A stretch of DNA of 64,000 nucleotides, from positions 682,001-746,000 of the forward strand of contig NC_035925.1 in NCBI RefSeq assembly GCF_000348985.1, in the 5' to 3' direction. Below are positions 20,792-31,300 of the stretch, in pieces; position 1 is the stretch's first letter; every line of letters starts with the position of its first letter. Source of the DNA: Huiozyma naganishii CBS 8797. Lineage: Eukaryota; Ascomycota; Saccharomycetes; Saccharomycetales; Saccharomycetaceae. The notes below the pieces were generated by a model. That model saw only the letters and a list, made by a program, of their open reading frames with translations. It had not been told where the DNA came from and ran no database searches. The position numbers and the translations under genes were made by a program.

Positions 20792-21637
20792 ATGGCCAAT
20801 ACTATCAAAATCGTCAAGAAGAGATCCAAGAATAGGTTTGGGAAGAACAAGGCGGATGCACTGAAGGTACAGAGACTTTTCTGGCTCACGGGCCATTCCG
20901 TGACGCTAGTCTGCGGACTGCTGTTTGGTGTCACATATTTCTTTCATGTTCTCTTATTCTTCAAGTACAGATCCTGGAAGTGGTTGTTTTTACGTGTGAA
21001 TGAGAACTACTCTGTGATAAAAGGCCACAGATGGTACCATTCCATCCTGAGATCCACCCCACAGCTACTGTACCGGATGTCGCTGATAGGGGTGTTCTCA
21101 GCATCCGGGGTGACAATGTACCAGAACTGGGGCGGTCTAAGGCCAACCTGGTTTGACCTGCTATCCTCGGCGAATTTTCAAGCCACTATTATCGCTGTTC
21201 TCTGGTTTCTAGGGGGAGGTAAGTCCATATACAGACTTCTTCCCTTTATGATCCTCAGCTTCATTCACTTGAAACACTATAAGACTGAGTTTGAGACAGA
21301 GGACAGAGAAAGCGTGGAGAAGCTGTCTTTGGAGAATAAGGAACTTCTACACTTGATTGCTTACTCTGAAGTGTTCATTGCCGTAACTTTGCTGCTAGAC
21401 ACACTATTAATGAAGAACGGGGAAACCGGCTTCATGTTTGTCATCTATGCAGGTTTCTACTGGATCAGACTGAACTTCTCGCTATACACCCAGGCAACAG
21501 TCATCAGACTATTGAACAAATTTGAAAAGAAGGTCCCACCAAAGTACTACAAACAGTGGAATGTTGTCAAAAAGTTTTTAATTGGGAAAGTCAAGAATCG
21601 TAAGGACAACATCGAAAAGGCTACCAAAAATGCATAA
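20792..21637 (+). CDS. YGR026W ortholog, multi-pass membrane protein of unknown function
   Basis: A 281-residue protein from the ATG at 20792 (MANTIKIVKKRSKNRFGK); the frame is open to a TTG at 20750, which I reject. It has a Lys/Arg-rich N-terminus and several hydrophobic segments: about residues 30-58 (GHSVTLVCGLLFGVTYFFHV), 88-105, 125-160 and 190-235. The last 40 residues are Lys-rich. The size (278 in S. cerevisiae) and the slot between THG1 and MSP1 identify it as YGR026W; RPS25A, which lies between YGR026W and MSP1 in S. cerevisiae, is absent. The function is not established; a relationship to the Pom33/Tmem33 family is possible but I cannot demonstrate it. Confidence 0.75.
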   Translation: MANTIKIVKKRSKNRFGKNKADALKVQRLFWLTGHSVTLVCGLLFGVTYFFHVLLFFKYRSWKWLFLRVNENYSVIKGHRWYHSILRSTPQLLYRMSLIGVFSASGVTMYQNWGGLRPTWFDLLSSANFQATIIAVLWFLGGGKSIYRLLPFMILSFIHLKHYKTEFETEDRESVEKLSLENKELLHLIAYSEVFIAVTLLLDTLLMKNGETGFMFVIYAGFYWIRLNFSLYTQATVIRLLNKFEKKVPPKYYKQWNVVKKFLIGKVKNRKDNIEKATKNA

Positions 21638-22251
21638 AAGAATTACTCTCCTACCTCTCTTTTACGCTTCTACTCTATACGTAAGGTATGTTCTATATTT
21701 TATGACCCTCGACGTAATTTGATCATGTGAACTGGTAATGGTAGTTGCTGTCATTACTTGTCAACCGAAATAACGATTGCAGTTTTGACAGAACGCTTCT
21801 TGCCCTTGGAACTCTGTGATACGCACAAAAATAAATATAAGTCTTTGTAACTAAATGAAAGGTATTAAACGAGCGTTACTCATTGGCTCATCATTAATCG
21901 AATAACTGATCATGCCTTTTTTCTTTTTACAATGACTATGATTCATCGTTTCCTTAACTTTCCAAGAAAAGCTTAAGAAAATCTGCTCAATGGAAGTTAA
22001 AAGTTCCTACCATGGTAACGTTGCATTTTCTACAATGCTATTTTGCACTATATACAATACCATATTAAACAGAACTTTCAGTTCAACAAGTCTTAACCAG
22101 CCTTCTACATAACTCAGCAAGCACAAGTAGCTACAAAATGCTCTTTTTTTCTTCTCACATATATAATATTAAATTAGGAAGAGAGATGAACGTTGCAGAC
22201 TTTGGCAGCTCAAACACTTGAAGGGCACCAACGCAATCTTTACCTCTATCC
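21638..22251 (+). promoter_or_regulatory. Spacer upstream of MSP1, at the expected position of RPS25
   Basis: A 614-base spacer. S. cerevisiae has RPS25A here on the opposite strand. I see no trace of a ribosomal protein ORF in either strand, so the gene has been lost from this locus. Nothing else recognised. Confidence 0.5.
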
Positions 22252-23331
22252 ATGGCAAGGAAATTCGATCTCAAAACAATCACCGACTTAACTGTTTTGG
22301 TGGGCACTGGTATATCACTTTACTACCTTGTTAATAGATTGTTGAATGATGTGGAGTCGGGGCCGATGGGAAGTCGGTCCAAAGAAAATAGGACGAAACA
22401 GGACCAACAATGGCAAAAACTCATTGCAAAATCGCCCGACTTAGCTGATGTGGATCTGAATGCTTATGAGAGATCTATTTTAAGCTCCGTGGTTACATCT
22501 GACGAGATCAATATATCCTTCAAGGATATCGGAGGGTTAGACCCATTAATTTCCGACCTGCACGAGAGTGTTATTTACCCACTGACCATGCCTGAGGTAT
22601 ACTCGAATAACCCACTACTACAAGCACCTAGTGGTGTTTTACTGTATGGACCGCCTGGCTGCGGTAAGACTATGCTTGCGAAAGCGCTGGCTAAGGAAAG
22701 TGGCGCCAACTTTATATCCATCAGAATGTCCTCGATAATGGACAAGTGGTACGGGGAGTCAAACAAGATAGTCGACGCCATTTTTTCTCTGGGGAATAAG
22801 CTGGAGCCCTGTATTATTTTCATCGACGAGATCGATTCTTTTTTGAGAGAACGATCATCCACTGACCACGAAGTAACAGCTACGTTGAAGGCGGAGTTTA
22901 TGACGCTGTGGGATGGTCTGGTGAGTAATGGGCGGATAATGATAATTGGTGCTACGAACCGGATTCAAGACATAGACGATGCCTTTTTGAGGAGATTGCC
23001 AAAACGTTTCATGGTATCTCTGCCTAGGGTGGAACAAAGGAAAAGGATTTTGGAAGTGCTGTTGAAGGATAGTAAAGTTGACGAAGAACATTTTGATATA
23101 GACGAAATTGCTAGCAAGACGAGAGGCTTATCAGGTTCTGACCTGAAGGAATTATGTAGAGAAGCTGCTCTCACTGCAGCAAAGGAATACATTAGGCAGA
23201 AGAGACAGATGGTATCTGATGGTAAAAACGGCAATCAACCTGGCATAACAATAAGGCCGTTGAAAACCTCCGATTTTCTCGGGATGGCTGCCTCTGGGGA
23301 AGAGGTGTCTAATTCTATAGAATTAGACTAG
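22252..23331 (+). CDS. MSP1: MSP1, mitochondrial outer-membrane AAA ATPase
   Basis: A 359-residue tail-anchored-protein extractase (ATAD1 in animals) that removes mislocalised tail-anchored proteins from the outer mitochondrial and peroxisomal membranes. An N-terminal transmembrane segment lies at about residues 10-30. The single AAA module follows: Walker A GPPGCGKT (133-140), pore loop KWYGES (165-170), Walker B IIFIDEID (189-195, with the catalytic Glu), then a sensor/arginine-finger region [20 protein letters not shown]. The length (362 in S. cerevisiae) and the location before ERV1 agree. Confidence 0.97.
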   Translation: MARKFDLKTITDLTVLVGTGISLYYLVNRLLNDVESGPMGSRSKENRTKQDQQWQKLIAKSPDLADVDLNAYERSILSSVVTSDEINISFKDIGGLDPLISDLHESVIYPLTMPEVYSNNPLLQAPSGVLLYGPPGCGKTMLAKALAKESGANFISIRMSSIMDKWYGESNKIVDAIFSLGNKLEPCIIFIDEIDSFLRERSSTDHEVTATLKAEFMTLWDGLVSNGRIMIIGATNRIQDIDDAFLRRLPKRFMVSLPRVEQRKRILEVLLKDSKVDEEHFDIDEIASKTRGLSGSDLKELCREAALTAAKEYIRQKRQMVSDGKNGNQPGITIRPLKTSDFLGMAASGEEVSNSIELD

Positions 23332-23540
23332 ACATTTCTGTTGTACCTCACTCTCATGCTCAAATCCCGTTTTCTTGTCTTAAAACAGTATATAGCCACC
23401 CACATTCTTTAACAAGTCCATATCTTCGAGAAGAACAGGAAAAATAATTTAAAGCTACAGTACTATTTATTCAACTACATTTATTGAAATTAACACAAGA
23501 GAAGAGCTCACCAGAGTACATCTCACAGCGACAGGTAGCT

Positions 23541-24119
23541 ATGGACGATAGTTCTATCAGTGACAGTCAAGGGTCAGATGGTATATTTTTCAATAAGCAG
23601 GGCAAGTTCTGTATACCCTGCACTGCATTCCGTGGGTTCCAGTACGTAGCTGCAGGACTGCGCACCCGGTACGAAAATTATAAGAGCAATCAGGGATCAT
23701 CCCCAACGGTAATAATGAATGACAATGACAAGATCCCTGGTTCAAGGAGCTATCTCAAGGAGGATCCACCCGATGTCCAGAAGCTTGGAGTGGCATCATG
23801 GGATTTTCTACACAGTATGGCTGCTAAGTACCCAGATCAACCCACGGTGACCCAGGAGGGTGAGATGAAAGAATTCCTCAAAATCTTCTCCCATGTATAC
23901 CCATGCCATTGGTGCGCTAAGGATTTTGAGAAGTACATAGAGAAACATGCACCAAGGACCAAATCGAAAGAAGATCTCAGTAGATGGATGTGTGAGGCCC
24001 ACAATTCTGTGAATGGTAAATTGGGCAAGCCAAAATTTGACTGTAATTTTTGGAAGCAGAGATGGCAAGATGGATGGGAAGACCAACAACAGAGCACGGT
24101 TCTAGAGAAACAAAATTAA
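23541..24119 (+). CDS. ERV1: ERV1, mitochondrial intermembrane-space sulfhydryl oxidase
   Basis: An FAD-dependent thiol oxidase that reoxidises Mia40 and passes electrons to cytochrome c in the disulfide relay for intermembrane-space import. From the ATG at 23541 it has 192 residues (189 in S. cerevisiae). The open frame extends to a TTG at 23484, which is not a plausible start. The shuttle pair is C24/C27 (KFCIPC), the active-site pair C122/C125 (YPCHWC) and the structural pair C151/C168 (WMCEAHN and FDCNFW). PGSRSYLKEDPPDVQKLG and the downstream helices match the FAD-binding Erv/ALR domain. Confidence 0.97.
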   Translation: MDDSSISDSQGSDGIFFNKQGKFCIPCTAFRGFQYVAAGLRTRYENYKSNQGSSPTVIMNDNDKIPGSRSYLKEDPPDVQKLGVASWDFLHSMAAKYPDQPTVTQEGEMKEFLKIFSHVYPCHWCAKDFEKYIEKHAPRTKSKEDLSRWMCEAHNSVNGKLGKPKFDCNFWKQRWQDGWEDQQQSTVLEKQN

Positions 24120-24710
24120 CTCTTGTAAATAATGAAGAGAAGACCTAACTGCCATCACCGCCATATTTACGTCAGCGATGCAAAAATTTTTATATAAAAA
24201 GGCTTTAAGAGAAATATAAAAAAAAATATGACGAAGATGTAACTTGTCAATTGGTCTACTGCAATTTTAGATTATGATTCGAGCTTGGGATATTACCACT
24301 AACCCAATTGAGAAGCAAAAGGAGGGTGGACGCAACTAGACAGAACAGACTTTTGAGCAGGAGCTCAAGCTGAGTTGCATTGAGCAACGAGTCTGTTACA
24401 TTGCTAAACTTCACTTTTAATTCTTTTCTTTGGCCTCTTCGAAGACTCTTTATCCCTGAATTTCGTGGATATAGCGTTCAAAGCGAGGCCTATAATAAAT
24501 GTGCATCTCAATCTTTATCAAAATATAAACAACAGATTGTTATCTCATAGAGTCTTTTGAGCGTTCTTACGAATGCTGGAAATATATACAATGGGAATAG
24601 ATTATAACGATTCTATTTTCTTATTGGCTCAATGGTACATCTCCCTCTTGTAACTTTTAACTTACATTTCTATTCTTGCTTGAGCCTGCCGGTTTTATAT
24701 AATCTTGTTT
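24120..24710. other. Convergent spacer between ERV1 and POP6
   Basis: A 591-base AT-rich tail-to-tail spacer. It is long for a convergent spacer but holds no ORF, tRNA or repeat I can support. Confidence 0.4.
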
Positions 24711-25190
24711 CTATATAGGTTGTTCTGTGAATCCTGTGTTGTTCTTTTTAAACACTGGACTAGAAAACATGCTCTCATCCATTGTAATGAAAATGAACAG
24801 TATGGGGACTTTCAGCTTCTTGTCTAAAAGTTCGTTAACTCCTGGTTTCACCACCTCAAAGCTGTTTATGGCGTTCCACTGCTTAAATGGATCGCCACCC
24901 TTCAGTGTGCCCTTGAATATTTCTACAATACTGAGCAATTTCTGGATATGAGGTCCGTATGCACATAGAGACAGTATATTAGATTTGAGGTCTATCTTGC
25001 TCAAAGTATCGATGCTCAATTTAATTTTATCGTTCTTCGTCACTTTGCGGAACTTCACAAGAGATAATACACCCTCATCCTTTGAAAGTAACTGCGGTAT
25101 TATCCTATCTTCGATGTATTTGAAACTTGATTTTTGGTCTGCCAAATCAATACCAGTATCTTCATTATGGTAGTGCGCAGTACTGGCCAT
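24711..25190 (-). CDS. POP6: POP6, RNase P/MRP protein subunit
   Basis: Pop6 forms a heterodimer with Pop7 that binds the P3 domain of RNase P, RNase MRP and telomerase RNA. From the ATG at 25190 (MASTAHYHNED) the protein has 159 residues, against 158 in S. cerevisiae; the frame continues to a GTG at 25271 that I reject. Recognisable family stretches are SKNDxIK-like TKNDKIKLSID, the Alba-fold core CAYGPHIQKLLSIVEIFKG, QWNAINSF and ELLDKKLKVPILFI. It lies between ERV1 and RPP0, in the YGR030C position. Confidence 0.9.
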   Translation of the reverse strand: MASTAHYHNEDTGIDLADQKSSFKYIEDRIIPQLLSKDEGVLSLVKFRKVTKNDKIKLSIDTLSKIDLKSNILSLCAYGPHIQKLLSIVEIFKGTLKGGDPFKQWNAINSFEVVKPGVNELLDKKLKVPILFIFITMDESMFSSPVFKKNNTGFTEQPI

Positions 25191-25613
25191 ATCGGGAAAC
25201 AGTAATATATGTCTTCCCAGTTCCGTTGGACTCGAATGAACGTGGCGATGCTTCAGTTCATCACTCTGCACATTAACCGTTTTGACAGAGAGAGAATCAA
25301 AGATACTAGAAAACTGGTTAAGTGACTTGTTTCAACGTTTATAACATCCGAACACCATTCTACCGTTTTTTCTTTTGCTTTAACTGGTTTTTTCTGTGTG
25401 ATATTTCAACTTTAGGAAATATTGGAGAGTCGCAACGCAACTTCGAATTCCAAAATCTGTCCCGGAAAACTTCAGCGAGTAAGCTGGTCGGTCCTTGATA
25501 CAGTTGATATTATTCAATCGTGCTTTCTCGATACGTTGGTTCGTTGGTTATTCAAGTCCAAGATCTGTATCAAGGAAATCCTTTAAACATCCTACAAATA
25601 CTACAAGTTTGCA
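25191..25613. promoter_or_regulatory. Divergent promoter of POP6 and RPP0
   Basis: A 423-base head-to-head region with T-rich stretches (25364-25400) typical of ribosomal protein promoters in yeasts. I could not identify a clear Rap1 site. Confidence 0.4.
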
Positions 25614-26555
25614 ATGGGAGGCGTCCGTGAAAAGAAAGTTGAGTACTTCGCTAAGTTGAGAGAATACTTGGAAGAATACAAGTCCATCTTCGTTGTTGGT
25701 GTTGACAATGTCTCTTCCCAACAGATGCACGAAGTCAGAAAGGCTTTGAGAGGTGAAGGTGTTGTCTTGATGGGTAAGAACACCATGGTTAGAAGAGCCA
25801 TCAGAGGTTTCCTATCTGACTTGCCAGACTATGAAAAGTTGCTACCTTTCGTCAGAGGTAACGTTGGTTTCATTTTCACCAACGCTTCTTTGAAGGACAT
25901 CAAGGATGTCATTGTTGCCAACAAGGTTGCTGCCCCAGCCAGAGCTGGTGCCGTTGCCCCAGAAGACATCTGGGTCACTGCCGTCAACACCGGTATGGAA
26001 CCTGGTAAAACCTCTTTCTTCCAAGCTTTGGGTGTCCCAACCAAGATTGCCAGAGGTACCATTGAAATTGTCTCCGATGTCAAGGTTGTCGAAGCCGGTA
26101 CCAGAGTCGGTCCATCTGAGGCCACTTTGTTGAACATGTTGAACATTTCTCCATTCACCTACGGTCTAACTGTTGTCCAAGTCTACGACAACGGTCAAGT
26201 CTTCCCATCTTCCATCTTGGACATCACCGACGAGGAATTGGTTTCCCACTTCATCTCTGCTGTTTCCACGATTGCTGCCATCTCCTTGGCTGTTGGTTAC
26301 CCAACCTTGCCATCTGTTGGCCACACTTTGATCAACAACTACAAGAACTTGCTAGCTGTTGCCATTGCCTCTGGTTACCACTACGCTGAGATCGAGGAAT
26401 TGATTGACAGAATTGAAAACCCAGACAAGTACGCCTCTGCTGCTCCAGTCGCTGCTGCTGCCGGTGGTGCCGCTGAATCTGGTGCCGCCGAAGAAGCTGC
26501 TGAAGAAGAGGAAGAAGAGTCTGACGCTGACATGGGTTTCGGTCTATTCGACTAA
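25614..26555 (+). CDS. RPP0: RPP0, ribosomal P0 stalk protein (uL10)
   Basis: P0 anchors the P1/P2 dimers that form the 60S ribosomal stalk and recruit translation factors. The 313 residues agree with S. cerevisiae (312). It starts [12 protein letters not shown], has the rRNA-binding L10 domain ([28 protein letters not shown]), an insertion domain, and the alanine-rich hinge ending in the conserved acidic tail [13 protein letters not shown] shared with P1/P2. Codon use is strongly biased to GGT, GTC, AAG, TTG, GCT and AGA, as in very highly expressed yeast genes and unlike its neighbours. In S. cerevisiae it is on chromosome XII (YLR340W) next to FKS1, so its presence here marks retention from the sister track. 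Confidence 0.98.
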   Translation: MGGVREKKVEYFAKLREYLEEYKSIFVVGVDNVSSQQMHEVRKALRGEGVVLMGKNTMVRRAIRGFLSDLPDYEKLLPFVRGNVGFIFTNASLKDIKDVIVANKVAAPARAGAVAPEDIWVTAVNTGMEPGKTSFFQALGVPTKIARGTIEIVSDVKVVEAGTRVGPSEATLLNMLNISPFTYGLTVVQVYDNGQVFPSSILDITDEELVSHFISAVSTIAAISLAVGYPTLPSVGHTLINNYKNLLAVAIASGYHYAEIEELIDRIENPDKYASAAPVAAAAGGAAESGAAEEAAEEEEEESDADMGFGLFD

Positions 26556-26702
26556 TCTCTATAGATGTAAAATATTTTAATTAGTATCATTTACATATAT
26601 TATTATTATCCCTTCTAAAAAAATAGTGAAAAAACAAAGAAAGAACTTGTTACTGCAATTTCATTCATTGTTGTGACTCCAAGGGACCCAATTCAATACA
26701 AA

Positions 26703-27578
26703 ATGAGGGTGACAAGACGCTTGCTTCAAAGTGTGAAACTGTCGTATGATTTACTGTCACCAACTTGTAGATCTCACGATGCGAAACAATCTGTAGTAAT
26801 CATGCACGGGTTTCTGGGCAACAAGAACAACAACCGCACTCTGGGTCGTAAGTTGGTCGAGGCACTGCAGCGACCCGTGTACCTTGTCGACATGAGGAAC
26901 CACGGTTCTTCCCCCCGTACCGCAGAGTTCAATTATAAAGCGATGTCCGAGGACATCTTCCAATTCATCAGGGATCACCGATTGGAAAAGCCCCTGCTGT
27001 TGGGTCACTCCATGGGGGCCAAAGTCGGGATGACTTGCGCACTGGGGGACCCAAAGCACAAACTTGTGTCCCAATTGGTGTGCATCGAGAACGTACCCGT
27101 ATGCACGCAACCAAACGGCAAGTTCGCCGAGTACATCACGTGGCTGCTGCGGATCACACAACAGTCCAAGATCAAGACGCTGGCACAGGCGGACGCGTAC
27201 CTGGCGCAATTTGAGAGTGATGAGAAAATCAGACAATTCCTACTGTCGTCTACGTTACAAAGACGCCCCCCGGGGGGACAGGGACCTACAACGCCCGCGT
27301 TCGAACCCAAAATACCCCTGGCGCAGTTGAGGGAGTCGCTGCTGAGGGGGGAAGTATCCGGGTGGACACACGACCCGCGGCGTGAACGGTTCACGGGTCC
27401 AACTTTGTTTATAAGAGGCACGCTGTCAGAGTACATCGCAGACGAGTACATCCCGACGATCGGGCTATTCTTCCCACGGTTCCAACTCGAAGACGTCAAA
27501 GGCGCGGGCCACTTCGTCAACGCCGAACAGCCGGACACTTGCGCCGAGCTCATCAAGCGCTTCGTGGAGAGTGACTGA
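26703..27578 (+). CDS. IMO32: IMO32, mitochondrial alpha/beta hydrolase
   Basis: A 291-residue alpha/beta hydrolase from the ATG at 26703 (MRVTRRLLQSVKLSY), whose basic amphipathic start looks like a mitochondrial presequence; the frame extends to a GTG at 26673, not used. The oxyanion HGFLG, the nucleophile elbow GHSMGAKVG (Ser about 103) and the C-terminal catalytic histidine in GAGHFVNAEQP form the expected triad. VYLVDMRNHGSSPR is typical of the ABHD11 subgroup. S. cerevisiae Imo32 (YGR031W) is processed by Oct1; its substrate is unknown to me. It lies between RPP0 and the FKS gene. Confidence 0.9.
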   Translation: MRVTRRLLQSVKLSYDLLSPTCRSHDAKQSVVIMHGFLGNKNNNRTLGRKLVEALQRPVYLVDMRNHGSSPRTAEFNYKAMSEDIFQFIRDHRLEKPLLLGHSMGAKVGMTCALGDPKHKLVSQLVCIENVPVCTQPNGKFAEYITWLLRITQQSKIKTLAQADAYLAQFESDEKIRQFLLSSTLQRRPPGGQGPTTPAFEPKIPLAQLRESLLRGEVSGWTHDPRRERFTGPTLFIRGTLSEYIADEYIPTIGLFFPRFQLEDVKGAGHFVNAEQPDTCAELIKRFVESD

Positions 27579-28372
27579 TTCGAAGGCTGAGTTTGAATAT
27601 TTTCGCGTCGCAGTTGTTTTTTCGCGTCTCCCGCATCCGTTTTGGGGACGCGTGCGGCCAGAACCGCTGCACGAATTTCCCGATTCGGAAATTCGGCGGT
27701 ACTTGCCGTGCATTTTTTTTTGTGAACAAGAGAGGGGCACAAACCCGAGAAAAGACGCGGTTTCCCTTTTGGGACTATTTCTTTGTTCTTTCGCTTTATT
27801 TTTAGCGCGCAAGTTACAACAGCAGCAGCAGCAGCAGCAGCATTAGTAGTAGTAGTAGTGGGCAACAAGAGGAGCAAGAGACGGCAACAGCATTTACTCT
27901 GCTGTGCGGGCGGGGTTGAATTGTGCAGCATCGGATCTTCTATCAGTGGTTAATAGCCCTGGCGTTCTAGTGCTTTTCTTTTTCTTTTGGAAAATTTATT
28001 TCTTCCTCTTCTCTTCTCTTGGCGGAGCACACACGGTTGTCTGATTTTTCTAACGGGTTTTGCAGTTCACGAAATAAATACCAAATATTTTTTCTTCTTT
28101 CTTTTTCTGCAACTTCCCTCTTCTTCGTCAATTGATCCATCATCAACAGAAGGAAACACTGATCAAAGTTGTACTCTCTTTTCCCACAAACACCACCACA
28201 ATTGACTATATATTGTACGAGGGCACCAAAAGGAGAAAATATAGTAGGAAAAAAAATATTATATATAGTGGAAAAAAGCGAACAAGCTGGAGAAGAGAGT
28301 AGCTCAAAAGAGAGGAGTCGTTACAAATACAAAGACAAGACCCCAGCAATCACCAAGTACTAGCAGCGTGCG
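27579..28372 (+). promoter_or_regulatory. FKS upstream region with SBF/MBF-type sites and trinucleotide repeats
   Basis: A 794-base spacer. TTTCGCG, the complement of the SCB-like CGCGAAA, occurs at 27601-27607 and 27620-27626, and the MCB core ACGCGT at 27648-27653. These are the binding cores of SBF (Swi4) and MBF (Mbp1), which drive G1/S genes, and S. cerevisiae FKS1 is cell-cycle regulated. A CAG repeat at about 27821-27842 runs into a TAG repeat at 27846-27858. AT-rich and A-rich sequence precedes the ATG. Confidence 0.5.
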
Positions 28373-31300
28373 ATGTCGAATTATCCGAATGGGTATTCCG
28401 CAGGTGCACACAGCCGGGATCAGCTCGATCAGTACGGCCAGCCCATCGAGGAGGATCAAACGATGGATTACCGCGACAACGAATTCGACGATGATTTGGA
28501 ATTCCATAACACCCGTATGAGAGAGGAGAATGTGTCCTCGGTGCAAGACGAGGGTGACGAAGAGGACGATCTGGCGTTTGAAGTGCCAGCGAGGCACTTG
28601 GATGGCCAGCAGCCCAATAACAGTTACTCGGACTACAGCGGCAGCAGTTCTGCACACGGTGAGTACGACAACAACTACCCGCCCTCACACTTATCCTACG
28701 GGAAGGGTCCCCACAGGACGTTTTCCACTCTGTCCACGTCGATGTACGACAGGGTCCCACACGATGGGTCCAGTAACTTGCACAACGGGGCCAACCACGA
28801 GTCGAGCACGCTGTTCCCACAGGACCCGTACCCGTCTTGGACAGCGGACCCGGACTGCCCAGTTAACATCAAACAGATCGAGGATATATTCATCGATTTG
28901 ACCAACAAGTTCGGCTTCCAGAGAGACTCGATGAGAAACATGTTCGACCATTTGATGACACTACTGGATTCTAGAGCATCGAGGATGTCCCCGCAGCAGG
29001 CGCTGCTCTCGCTACATGCCGATTACATCGGTGGGGACCGTGCAAACTACAAGAAATGGTACTTTGCCGCACAACTCGACCTCGACGACGAGATTGGGTT
29101 TAGGAACGTATCGCTGAACAAGATGAACAGAAAGTCGCGCAGAGCGAAAAAAAGTAGCAGTAACATAATGAAGTCCACGTACACGAACGACCAGGACGTC
29201 GACGCTACCCTGAGGGCGATAGAAGGTGACAACTCTTTGCAAGCAGCAGATTTCAGGTGGAAAGTGAAGATGAACAGATTGTCCAACGTCGGGAAGATAA
29301 GGCATTTGGCTCTGTATCTTTTGATTTGGGGGGAAGCAAACCAGGTCAGATTTACCGCAGAGTGTCTCTGCTTCATATTCAAATGCGCTTTGGACTACTT
29401 GGACTCCCCACAGTGCCAAAATAACCAGCACACATTACACGAGGGGGACTATTTGAACCGGGTCATTACACCTCTGTACAAGTTTATCAGAAATGAGGTT
29501 TACGAAATCCTCGATGACCGTTTTGTGAAACGTGAAAGAGACCACAATAAAATCATCGGGTATGATGACGTCAACCAGTTGTTCTGGTACCCTGCTGGTA
29601 TCAATAAGATTGTGCTATCCAACGGTACTAGATTGGTTGATCTACCCACTGAGGAAAGGTACCTAAATTTTGGGAACGTTGATTGGGAGGCCGTGTTTTT
29701 CAAGACATACTACGAAACGAGAACATGGTTGCATATGGTGACAAACTTCAACCGTATTTGGGTGCTTCACGCTTCCGTCTACTGGATGTTTGTCGCTTAC
29801 AATGCTCCAACCTTCTATACCCACAATTACCAACAGTTGGTGAATAATCAACCCTTGGCTGCCTACAAATGGGGCACCGCTGCATTGGGTGGTACAGTTG
29901 CATGTGTGATAGAATTAGCTGCCACCGTCTGCGAATGGTTCTTTGTTCCAAGAAAATGGGCCGGTGCGCAACATCTAAGCACCCGTTGTATATTTATCTC
30001 CGTCCTGCTCGGTATCAATCTGGCGCCAATCGCTTGGTTATTTGCATATGAGAAGGATACCGTGTACAGTCACACCGCGTACGTTGTTTCGATCGTATTT
30101 TTCTTTGTGGCCGTCCTTACCGTGGTCTTCTTCTCGATCATGCCCTTGGGGGGACTGTTCACTTCATACATGAAAAGGTCATCCAGAAAATATGTCTCAT
30201 CACAAACATTTACGGCATCCTTTGCGCCTTTACATGGCTGGAGTAGACTGCTGTCGTACCTAATCTGGATCTTGGTATTCGGTGCCAAATACGCCGAATC
30301 CTACTTTTTCTTGATTTTGTCGCTGAGAGATCCTATTAGAGTGCTGTCGACAATGACAATGAGATGCACTGGTGAATACTGGTGGGGTGCTAAACTATGT
30401 AGACATCAACCGAAGATCACTCTGGCTCTGATGATTGCTACCGATTTTGTGCTGTTTTTCCTGGATACCTACCTGTGGTACATTATTATTAACACCGTGT
30501 TTTCCGTCTGTAAGGCATTCTACCTGGGTATGTCTGTGCTAACTCCGTGGAGGAATATTTTCACAAGGTTGCCAAAGAGAATATATTTGAAGATTCTGGC
30601 CACGGACGATATGGAGGTCAAGTACAAACCAAAGGTTTTGATATCACAGATTTGGAACGCCATTGTCATCTCAATGTACAGAGAACACTTGCTCGCTATC
30701 GACCACGTCCAACAGCTATTGTATCACCAAGTTCCTGCAGAAGTCCAGGGCAAGAGAACCCTTAGAGCTCCAACGTTTTTCACTTCTCAAGATGATTCGA
30801 AATTGAAGAGAGCATTTTTCCCAGCTGATTCCGAGGCTGAAAGAAGAATCTCGTTTTTTGCCCAGTCTTTGGCAGTTCCTATGGCCTCTCCGTTACCTAT
30901 TGATAATATGCCAACGTTCACCGTCCTGACACCTCACTATTCTGAAAGAATTTTGTTATCTTTAAGAGAAATTATTCGCGAAGACGATCAATTCTCAAGA
31001 GTCACATTGTTGGAGTACTTAAAACAGTTACACCCGGTCGAATGGGAGTGCTTTGTCAAGGATACCAAGATACTAGCGGACGAAACGGCTGCATTTGAAG
31101 GTATAGAGGAACAAGAAAAGGGCGATTTAGCATCGTCAGATGTCGATGACCTTCCATTCTACTGTATTGGTTTCAAGTCTGCAGCTCCTGAATACACTCT
31201 GAGAACTCGTATTTGGGCATCTTTGAGATCCCAAACTTTGTACCGTACAGTCTCTGGTTTCATGAATTATTCAAGAGCAATTAAGTTGCTATACCGTGTT

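Noticed and set aside
23484..23540. Longer ERV1, and similar upstream extensions of POP6, IMO32, OCH1, LST7, RME1, TIM21 and BUD9
   Set aside because: The upstream frames begin at TTG or GTG. The internal ATGs give the family lengths and N-termini.
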